From Entonaema liquescens (lineage: Eukaryota > Ascomycota > Sordariomycetes > Xylariales > Xylariaceae): a stretch of DNA of 64,000 nucleotides. A program made the position numbers and the translations under genes. The notes beneath the pieces are model-generated. The model was not told the DNA's origin. It saw only the letters and a list, made by a program, of their open reading frames with translations, and made no database searches. Positions 56,037 through 64,000 of this stretch are shown here, in pieces. Position 1 is the stretch's first letter. Every line of letters begins with the position of its first letter. Location of the stretch: positions 3,235,501 to 3,299,500 of the forward strand of contig CADCSX010000005.1 of the NCBI GenBank assembly GCA_902805475.1, read 5' to 3'.

Positions 56037-57641
56037 TCAACCTTCATCCTGTAGGGAAAGAAAACCACCCGATTCCTGGTCCAGACTGCTTGTCAAAAGT
56101 TTCTGTTCGTGTAGCTTCAGAGCTACATTCCTTCCCATCCTACAACTTACCTCCATCGTATCCAGAAAGTTGTTATCGACATTGAAGAGATTTGGTTCAA
56201 TTTCCACCTTTCCAGCAGTTGAACTATTTTTACTTCTACCAAACCCCCTACGGTTCCAGGATTGCGAGTCGGTCCAAATTATGTGGTCGTAATATGTTGC
56301 GTTCACGCTGATGCCAACCATTTTGCGCATATCTCCCCGCGATAGACGTTGACGTGAATCCACGCGGTAGACGTTAAAAAATTGGTCGCAGACGTCTTCT
56401 TCTCTGCAGTCACTTGTGTCGATATAAAAATTAGAAAAACTCGCGAGGCGTGTAATACCCAATTCCTCATCTACATGCGATGCATTTTCTGTGGTAAGGA
56501 CGGATACCGGGACGTAGTCTAAACTACGGCCAATTACCACTGGATCAAGCTCGTCGTACGTTGAGAAATGTGTTACATGATCTTGAAAATAAAAGCTCTC
56601 CGGTTCCGGTACCGATCGGGTTCTGAGTTTAGACATCGAGTCCCCTGTAAAAATAACCGCATCATATTCGACCCTCTGTTCCGTTGGCTCCGTTGCTACT
56701 TTTATAGCAAACCGACGGCTAGACCCTGTTTCTAGTTGCACAACCTTTGATTTAAGATGTAGGTGAGCACCAGACTCTTCGATCATACGTTTGACGAGGT
56801 TCTGATTACCAGACCGGATAACGATAGGCTGAGACCTAGTGGAGGCGAGAGATACAACGGCATGCAACCCAGAGGATTGGCTAATATTCGTCCCAAATGC
56901 GTTCACGATACACGGCTCTAAGCTGCTCTCCTGTAATTCCTTCGGAGCTCTAAGACTATCTAAGAGTTGCTTTGCTGAGCTGGAGATGGTATCTCCTAGT
57001 CCGAGCTTCTTCAGCTCGTCGTAAACATTATCAAACGTGCTATTTCTGCCAAACGAAGTAAACTTAGTTTGCAAAGAAAGGATTTCGCGTCGTAGTCTCC
57101 AGGGTATAAATCCCTGTTCCCACTCATACCGTACGGTTGAAAGGAGTCTAATGACAGTATCCCAGACTTCCCTTCGTGCATGTGGTCGTGGATCCCAGAA
57201 AGGGGGTATAGTCCAAGAAGCCTCCTTAAAGCAAAAGCGGTCATATAGTAATCCAAACCCATTCCATACCTGGGTGTATTTATTTTCATAGCTTGTCTGC
57301 CATCCTAAGTTTACGGATTGCGCAACATTAATAAGACACCAATCATCTTCGAAGAAATGTGATGCCCCAGCCTCAAGCGCGTCTCTAGGATCTTGTGGAG
57401 ACACGGTTTTAACTTGTCCACCCACTTCGGCGCTCGATTCATAGATGGTAATCTTGATGGGTTTATCGGACACTGAGTTAGACAGATTGTGGAGGTGGAA
57501 CGCGGAAGCTGCTCCGGCGATCCCCGCGCCGACAATAGCAACATGGAAAGCCTCAGAATCGTCAGGTTGAAGACGCGAGGCTTCAGTTGGCGTAGTGAAA
57601 CCACATATGAGGATAACAAGATATAATCTGAAGATGTCCAT
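56037..57641 (-). CDS. Prenylcysteine oxidase/lyase-like flavoprotein
   Basis: This is a single exon of 534 aa from ATG 57641. The N-terminus 'MDIFRLYLVILICGFTTPTE' is a signal peptide. It leads to an FAD-binding Rossmann motif, V-A-I-V-G-A-G-I-A-G-A-A-S-A-F, followed by 'IYESSAEVGGQVKTV', as in the prenylcysteine oxidase (PCYOX1) family. Further blocks are 'DALEAGASHFFEDDWCLINV', 'YDAVIFTGDS' and 'LASFSNFYID'. PCYOX enzymes oxidise the thioether of farnesyl- or geranylgeranyl-cysteine left when prenylated proteins are degraded, giving prenal, free cysteine and peroxide. A secretory or vacuolar location follows from the signal. No intron is needed and the frame is clean. Other FAD oxidases share the Rossmann motif, but the overall size and the signal favour PCYOX. 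The neighbouring gene at 57951-59488 runs in the same direction 309 bp away. Confidence 0.8.
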   Translation of the reverse strand: MDIFRLYLVILICGFTTPTEASRLQPDDSEAFHVAIVGAGIAGAASAFHLHNLSNSVSDKPIKITIYESSAEVGGQVKTVSPQDPRDALEAGASHFFEDDWCLINVAQSVNLGWQTSYENKYTQVWNGFGLLYDRFCFKEASWTIPPFWDPRPHARREVWDTVIRLLSTVRYEWEQGFIPWRLRREILSLQTKFTSFGRNSTFDNVYDELKKLGLGDTISSSAKQLLDSLRAPKELQESSLEPCIVNAFGTNISQSSGLHAVVSLASTRSQPIVIRSGNQNLVKRMIEESGAHLHLKSKVVQLETGSSRRFAIKVATEPTEQRVEYDAVIFTGDSMSKLRTRSVPEPESFYFQDHVTHFSTYDELDPVVIGRSLDYVPVSVLTTENASHVDEELGITRLASFSNFYIDTSDCREEDVCDQFFNVYRVDSRQRLSRGDMRKMVGISVNATYYDHIIWTDSQSWNRRGFGRSKNSSTAGKVEIEPNLFNVDNNFLDTMEVSCRMGRNVALKLHEQKLLTSSLDQESGGFLSLQDEG

Positions 57642-57950
57642 GGAATAGAGTATAGCTATCTTCCACGGGGTAAAATTAGGTATAAGTTAGTGTTATGGGA
57701 GGTTTCAATAGTTAACTGAAGTCTCCAGTCAGCTCCTCGAGTTGACACGGCGGGGTAAGTTGAAAGTCTCTGTATGATGCGGCGCAGTATTTCTGCTGCC
57801 TAACTTCCATCATATTGAGTATTATTAACTAAGTGTGATTCTACCTAGGTACTTGGACACTTATAGATTGTGCATTCTAGCTAAGATGCCTCATCCTGTG
57901 TCTGGTAGCAGTCCCCTCAGATGATTAGTTCGATAAACATACCCATTCCC
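57642..57950. other. Short intergenic between two flavoenzyme genes
   Basis: 309 bp containing a TACCTAGGTA-like word at 57844-57853. It serves as the promoter side of the PCYOX-like gene and 3' side of the FAD oxidase. Confidence 0.5.
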
Positions 57951-59488
57951 CTAAGTCTGTTTCGATAGTTTGAATGGACCTGCACCTGCAATTTGAAAGA
58001 AGCCATCCGGGTCATACTTTGCGCTGACAGCTTGCAGACGCGCCTTACTCTCAAGTCCATATGAACTAATAGGATCTTGGTGGATGAACGCATAATTCAA
58101 ATATCGGTAGGTCGCGTATACATTCTTGCGCTGTGCTTCTTGATCGATCACTTCAAGGGCTTCTCTGTTAACTCTGTATACCTTCTCGTCGTCTCCGGAA
58201 CTGTCCCAGGAGCTGTAGAGCAGTATCACAACAAGAGGACCATCTGACGGCTTGAGTCCCAGAGAGTTGCCACCACGGGCCATGGACTGTTCAATCATGG
58301 ATACGGGTAATGGTTCGAATGTAATTGAGAATAGAAGGTTTTCAACGTCTTTTAGCTTTCCAAATGCTGTATGATATGCTTCCACGGCATACTGGAGAAT
58401 GCTAACATCGGCCTTGACAGTAGTAGTCATTTTCACAACCCTATCTAGATTTAGTAATTTTCTTTTTCGATGACCAAGAAATATGAAGGTTTACCTGTTA
58501 GCAGGAGCACCAGAGAATTCTTCGGTCGTCAGACTCCCCAAGTCTTCAATACGTAAGGTATTTAGCTGTTCGATCTGAGGCTGGATATCCGCAAACGGCT
58601 CCAGTGCCTTCGGTTTCTCAGGCTTCGTGTGAAATATATCGTTCATACAGAGAATGCGACCAACCGCAGCGGCGAATCCGAGACTGATGCAGATATGGAC
58701 GTTCACATCAGCTTCAGGGTTATGCACATAGTCAACGAGACTTTGTATCTGCTCGGAGAAACCAGGTTCGAAGTAGAAGACTTTGCCGCCCCATAGCTGT
58801 CCCTGCTTGAATATGCCAAGATCGAATCGTGTGACGATGCCGAAGTTATTTCCACCACCTTTAAGTGCGACCCATAGATCGCGGTTCGTCTCGGCATTGG
58901 CATTTACGATCTCCCCGCTGGCGAGGACGACTTCGTAATTGACAACGCTGTCGCAAACGAAACCTCGAGCGTAAGAGAAATAGGATAGACCGCCTATGTG
59001 GGGGGGTTAGAAAGTAGTAAATACACGAGATGTCAAGACTAACCTTGGACAGCATCTCCTCCAATACCACCACTTGAGTGTCGATTTCCGACAACACCGA
59101 ATCCATCAACCATTAACTTCTCATATACATTTCCCATCTGTTCTCCAGCGGCAATCGAGACGATCTGCTTCTTCGGGTCAATAGTGACCCCTTGAAGGTT
59201 CCGTAAATGAATGGTGATGCCATCGCGAACATTTGCCACTGTTGGGGTTGCCTGTCGACCGGAGCCGCAAATTGCAACGGAGGAAGGACCCGCAATAGGC
59301 TTTATGGCTTTGAGTATATTCGCGACTTGCGATGCCGAGCTTGGGGTTAAGAAGCATGCGGGCTTGAGCTCGCGCTCTAGTTCTGTGAAATATGATGAAG
59401 TGATATCATCATACTCCTCGCTTCCGGGAAGGACGACTAAGTCGTTCGAGATCCCCTTGACAGCTTCGATTGCGTCTAAGATAGACAT
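57951..59488 (-). CDS. FAD-linked oxidase (PCMH/BBE-like), attaching His replaced
   Basis: My model has exons 59044-59488, 58495-58993 and 57951-58440, 477 aa, phases consistent. The FAD-binding PCMH domain shows 'LTPSSASQVANILKAIK' and 'DGITIHLRNLQGVTIDPKKQ', then I-A-A-G-E-Q-M-G and 'GFGVVGNRHSSGGIGGDAVQ' with 'GLSYFSYARGFVCDSVVNYE'. The core ends with 'ALKGGGNNFGIVTRFDLG'. The C-terminal 'KYDPDGFFQIAG' is the usual berberine-bridge-type tail. Such enzymes oxidise alcohols, amines or sugars with O2. In most relatives the flavin is bound to a His in a G-G-G-H loop; here the loop reads C-G-S-G-R-Q, so the His is missing and FAD is probably non-covalent. There is no signal peptide. A role in specialised metabolism is common for this family in fungi, but no synthase lies nearby. 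Confidence 0.83.
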
Positions 59489-60219
59489 GATAGAGAAGGG
59501 AATGTTTCGAGTAGCAGATATGTTAATAGGAGGGTCAAGTAAGAATCAAGGAGACTGGAACTTTTCGGAATGTAGGTTAAATACATTTATACTTGAAATA
59601 GATAGGTTAAATAGCAAACGGCAGTCAGAATAGGTGGTTTGCATATCAACGAACCCCGCCAACACTTATATAAACCCTGATAGCTATGAAAAAACAACAT
59701 AAAATATCTAATCATAATTTTTATACTGGGTACCTAGCGGTTATATGATTTTATTCTCAGAATGGTATGATTATGCAGCCCTTGTTAGGTACGGTATAAC
59801 GTCTCCTTGAGGGTGAACATTTGTTAACCGTCCAAGTTCAAAGTATCTAAATTATTTTGGTTACTGCTTGTCTGACTTAGGCGGTGAATTTGTAAGGTAC
59901 ATTTGATGCCGGCTATTGGACAAGGGAGGGAGTACTGTTGGCAAACAAAGCGAATTAATACATGTACTAACTGCCTACTTGCACTACTTTAGGTACATAC
60001 ATGCACTGTGTTATATTAGATCGTGAATTAAACATGATACTAATAGGTGCCGAATCTAAATTTAGGAATCCACTAACCAACGCCTTGGATTCCAGCCCAG
60101 GAAGATATGTTAAACTTCTTATATGGGATTAACGATCGATTCTTGCTCATAGCAAATGCTTCCGAGAGAAGTTTAACTTTTATCTCAATATCTTCGGTAA
60201 TATTGAATACTCAGTGGAT
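59489..60219. other. Divergent intergenic, FAD oxidase to F-box gene
   Basis: About 0.7 kb; AT-rich, no gene seen. Confidence 0.5.
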
Positions 60220-62745
60220 ATGCCGCTTACCTTTATATCATGCCTCCTTTGCGGCGCCCCGGTAGAGGATATATTCCACCCTACTACCTGGCTGCATAAC
60301 TTTCACGTCGGTGAGCATCTTAATGCCACTTATATTTACGCGACTAACCTCTCGCTCAGTATATACCATACTGGAAAATTGGAATCAAGCCCGTCTCTCA
60401 GGGGTTGGAGAGCGGCGGCAGTTTGAGAATGTTATTCCTTTGGATAAGTCTATCGAGGCGAATATTCCTGGCATTGAATACGAAGCACCCGAAATTGAGA
60501 TACGTCTCATGGCCACGAAATTTGGCGGCAAATATCCACCAAATCTTCCTCTGATACCACAACCTGCGTGGGGTTTCGCTCTTCATTGCTCCTGCTTGAA
60601 AATCATATCTATCGCGTCTTCTAACCACGAGAGTTCCCTTGATATCCAATCCATTTTTGATCTTTGCAGGTCGCAGCCACAAAAGAACGGGGTTCTCGAC
60701 TGGGGCCATGACTACGAAGGGCTCATTGGTTTTCCTAAGGGTGTTGATTCATTCTGTCCAGGCGAAGAACCCGACTCATTATCCCTGGAAAACCCTAAGA
60801 CTGACATATACACATACGATCCGCTAAATATCCCTGACCTACACCGTCAATTTACCGAGAGCATCGATCACAATGTCTGTAATGATGCGAGCGCTGGTCT
60901 TAAGACGTCTTCTAGTTATCCCAGTGGAGGCGATCCTCTAAGCAAGCTGCCAACAGAAATCTTGCAAATGATTCTTATCTGGATGGATTCAAAAGACGTA
61001 GCTAATCTGAGGCTAGCCTCACCGGTATATGCATCCCTTACCTTGCCGGAAATTTTCTGGCATTCCCGTTTTTGGGAAGGAAAAGAATTTGAATACGTCT
61101 TCGAGGAACACACAATTCACTCAGCTGACAGAAACTGGCGACAGCTCTTCCAGAAAACGAAACTGTTAGCGCGCTTGCCAAGTATGGTAAATAGGAAACG
61201 CGTTTGGTCCCTATCTCGTCACCTCTGTGCCTTGATTGATCGCAGACAAAGTTATGACATGTGCCATGGCGGACGAATTCGCACATTATTTGAGCCTGAC
61301 GGCATACTTGACTGCGACCAGTGGGTTACAGCAGGGCCTACTCTGTTCAGGCCAACTGAGCAATTTAGAGCTGGCGCCAGATCCCTGTATGACAGAAAGG
61401 TCAGCCCAAAACCCTCTCCGAAAAGCATATATGTGACAACTGTCAAAATACAAACCAAAAATTACGTTTCCGGGATTCGATTCGTCCATGATGATGACCA
61501 GACCACTCTCTTGGGGTACTGTAGAACTAATGGCGGGACAATAGCTACTTGGGAGAAACAACAACAGTTGATAGAATTGGTTGGTTTTCACGTCGCTTTT
61601 GATACTAAAGGAATTCGGGGCATTCGAACTCTATCTAGTACGGGGAGTTTTCGAGTTGGATAGGAGACTGGAGCAATCTCTCTCAGAGGATACTCGTTCT
61701 ACCTACTCACTTACCACCCAAAGAAATTAAAGGTGGATTTGATGTAGGTTTTCTTCTAGTTCGGACATATACCTTTTCTAACAGCTTCTTTAGGCTCTGA
61801 AATTGGTGTCTCTCTCTATTTCGGCTGGAGAGGATAAAGCACCAGCTTCACCTTCAAGCCTTCGTGATCAATCTTTGGCATTTCGAGAGAATTCTATATG
61901 GCATGGAGATATTCCCCCGAAAGAACTATTATTCCTGGGTCCCCACAGAACGCTTATTAAGGATTATAGAGACAGTTTACCCTTCTCTCTTTCACTTTTC
62001 GGGGGAGTCGATGGAACACAGCTCCCATATCTAACTGGCATAACAGTCTGGGTTGTCGACAATACAGAATTAGGGATGTACGCCGATCGCACTCACATCT
62101 GGGGTGTTGAATTTTCCTTGAATACTCTAATCGATGGTAAATCCTCGATGCTACTTGGTCAAATCCCTGATGTGGGAGTGTCGAACTCGGAAGTCTATCA
62201 TATGGATCTCGAGTCCAGTCTTGGGGAGCGCATTACGGGCTTGGAAGCTTTTTACGAGGATCCTGCGTTCATATTCGGCCTGAAGGTAAGATGATATATG
62301 CTGATAAAGTAGTGGGTATTCGCTAATGATTATCAAGTTCTATACCAACCGCGGTCGCGCTATGGAGTTCCCACCCGCTTGCACAGACCAGATACCTAGG
62401 AGCAGATATTTCTCTGACATACTCAAGCCAGAGGATGGGACTATTGTTGGCATATATGCCGTATTGGTAAGCTTCGTTACGATCCACCTATTATTTATGT
62501 CCTCTAGCTAATATGTATATCGTCTTAAAGAGGTCTAGAGATATCTTTAGGTCTATAGGGGTTGCTTACGTTCCGTCTAATTAATTCATATCCATGAGAT
62601 AGGTGCCTCGAATAAGTTGATGGGTTTGTGTCAATAGAATAATGAATATGCTCGCGCTAATCTTACTGGAGTTTTTCAAAGTCGCGTTGTTGCTAGCTTC
62701 AAGGGTTGTGAAGTGCCAAGATTCGATGGTATCCGAGAATTATAA
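60220..62745 (+). CDS. F-box protein, fungal-specific large type
   Basis: My model has exons 60220-60310, 60360-61743, 61794-62285, 62338-62466 and 62638-62745, about 734 aa after one frame correction. A C-L-L-C-G motif near residue 10 opens the protein, followed by V-V-Y-T-I-L-E-N-W-N-Q-A-R-L-S-G-V-G across intron 1. Residues about 210-270 form the F-box: 'LPTEILQMILIWMDSKDVAN', 'LRLASPVYASL' and W-H-S-R-F-W. The C-terminal half contains repeated beta-rich segments ('GIRFVHDDDQTTLLGYC', 'GFHVAFDTKGIRGIRTL') and ends 'YARANLTGVFQSRVVASFKG'. F-box proteins recruit substrates to SCF ubiquitin ligases through Skp1; the partner here is unknown. The frame breaks between 61640 and 61662. One added T in the T4 run 61648-61651 restores S-F-S-S-W-I-G-D-W; without it the protein ends at 61663. 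The intron acceptors and phases downstream all agree. Confidence 0.75.
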
Positions 62746-63886
62746 CAAATGCGCTAGGATAGAACGCATGTAGATTCCACTGATAATAAAATATTTTAAT
62801 CTTCTATATGGTAACAGATTATTTCTCGTTTCTTCAAGATATATCTGTGTCATATCACCATTTACTTTGCTATCCCAGTGGGAGAGTGAAACTATTATAG
62901 TGACGTAGATTAGCGTAGTATTTCGTATTAAAGAGAATCCTGTATCTTTCAACGTAATATTAAATATACTGGGGGTAAATTACTAAGTTGGTGTGATTCT
63001 ACATGTATACATCGTCTTCCACCAGATATGTAGGTAATTACTTAAACTCCGTATTTTATCGATCCATCAATGAGAAGCGATTATAGGATCCCCCGCAAAA
63101 TGGAAAATGTCCGTTTCAAAACTGACATGGATATAGCTGTCGCTTGGGTTAACGCTAGGCCTCGTTAAGCTGTACCCCTGAGCTAATGCATGAAATTGCA
63201 GGGACCCCAAGCATTGTATGGGGGCTGAATAGAGCTATAATATCTGAGGGTATATGTATCTTCGCCCCTGCAGTTAACTGTAGATATTACCGTAAGGGGC
63301 GCGTTTTCAACTCTGCGTCCTTAAAGAAAGTCCGAAGTGCTGTTGATAGGCTATCACCCCATATGAGGATGTGGAGACGTAAATAAGAAGCACTGCATAG
63401 GCCTTATTTGTATCTTTTATTTATTACCCCTCACGTCGCTTTTCTTCAGAATGAGAGCAGCCAAGACATTGTTGGGAAAAGACGGGGGAACAAACCCTGC
63501 TGGTGTCACATAGTCATACAGAAAGACCTCAAGCTTTGCCGTGACGAGATAAACTCTGGCCGATCTTGGTATATGAATTCATACGCTAAGTTAAACAAGG
63601 GTCGCCAAGGGTATGGTAGGATCCTGTGGAGGTGGGTATTATTCAATGATACTATGTCAAGGGCATTCTCATCAAACGTAGATAAAAAACTGCGACGCCT
63701 CAGTACCGATGCTATTTACCCTGGGTTATTTATGATGTAAACTTCCCTTGCAAGTCTCTTCTTCAAAATTTTGTCCGCTAATTCTACTCTACCACGTCGA
63801 CTACCCCTCGTTATTTTCATCGCCGGCCGAAGAAATCGAACATACACTCCTTTCACGTGGAAATAGAACATTAATACCTATTCAAA
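62746..63886. other. Intergenic, F-box to CFEM gene
   Basis: About 1.1 kb. A 110-codon frame at 63408-63740 has no recognisable content. AT-rich to 63.1 kb. Confidence 0.45.
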
Positions 63887-64000
63887 ATGCAGGTCAAGAC
63901 TCTCGCCATTGCTCTTTTCGCCGCTGCGGTTTCCGCCGACAGCCTACAGGAACTCATTTCGCAGATTCCATCCTGCGCGAAGCCATGCTTAGATAATGCC
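63887..64000 (+). CDS. CFEM-domain secreted protein, 5' end only
   Basis: The first 38 codons are visible before the right edge. ATG 63887 is followed by the signal peptide 'MQVKTLAIALFAAAVSADSL' with a cleavage site after A-V-S-A. The CFEM domain then starts: 'LQELISQIPSCAKPCLDNA', with the first two Cys of the eight-Cys pattern spaced C-x3-C, as the family requires. CFEM proteins bind haem or act at the cell surface, commonly with a GPI anchor, and some serve in iron uptake or host contact. The remaining Cys, any anchor signal and the length lie beyond the window. Confidence 0.82.
   Translation, partial: MQVKTLAIALFAAAVSADSLQELISQIPSCAKPCLDNA

Noticed and set aside
63408..63740. 110-codon plus-strand frame before the CFEM gene
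   Set aside because: No domain and mixed low-quality composition; no splice link to the CFEM start.

Overview
The window is nuclear DNA of a filamentous ascomycete (Pezizomycotina, probably a Sordariomycete; the class is an inference). Coding genes carry short introns (about 47-170 nt, one 378 nt) with GTAAGT-like donors and CTAAC/CTGAC branch sites. There are no operons, both strands are used, and intergenic gaps are 0.3-3.5 kb. The gene content is typically fungal: class III chitin synthase, AA9 LPMO, CFEM protein, NACHT-type NLR and QDR-like transporter. No tRNA, rRNA, CRISPR array or intact transposon was recognised.

Layout. 0-8 kb is accessory-looking: the 3' part of a GH3 glycosidase, an unrecognised three-exon gene whose last exon is followed by two extra decaying copies, a small bZIP factor and a single-finger C2H2 protein. 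8.2-12.2 kb holds a large NLR-type gene (lipase-like hydrolase, NACHT, ankyrin-like tail). 15.3-33.7 kb is mostly conserved housekeeping: chitin synthase, the SM protein Sly1, a PNUTS/Ppn1-like PP1-binding CCCH protein and phosphopantothenoylcysteine decarboxylase. 34.5-41.1 kb is more lineage-specific: an unknown acidic/basic protein, a CorA-like membrane protein and an AA9 LPMO. 41.7-55.7 kb returns to conserved metabolism and mitochondria: gamma-glutamyltransferase-like protein, mitochondrial monothiol glutaredoxin, PRELI/MSF1 protein, GPI-type serine carboxypeptidase, mitochondrial release factor and an MFS exporter. 56-64 kb carries a prenylcysteine-oxidase-like flavoprotein, a second FAD oxidase, an F-box protein and the start of a CFEM protein.

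How the genes relate. Most are independent. Three functional groupings can be seen: mitochondrial proteins (glutaredoxin, PRELI, release factor) at 44-53 kb; secreted or cell-surface proteins (GH3, AA9, S10 carboxypeptidase, CFEM); and a loose oxidoreductase/transport group at 54-59.5 kb (MFS plus two flavoenzymes) that might be a small metabolic cluster but has no synthase.

A recurrent property of the sequence is that several otherwise well-preserved genes (chitin synthase, PNUTS-like, F-box, NLR twice) are interrupted by a frameshift that adding one base to a short homopolymer would repair. The shared direction points to residual base-calling or assembly deletions rather than independent gene death. 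The most interesting biology is the triplicated, RIP-like C-terminal exon at 3-3.9 kb, the hydrolase-NACHT NLR, the duplicated CACGTG block in front of the PNUTS-like gene, and the FAD oxidase that lacks the usual flavin-attaching histidine.
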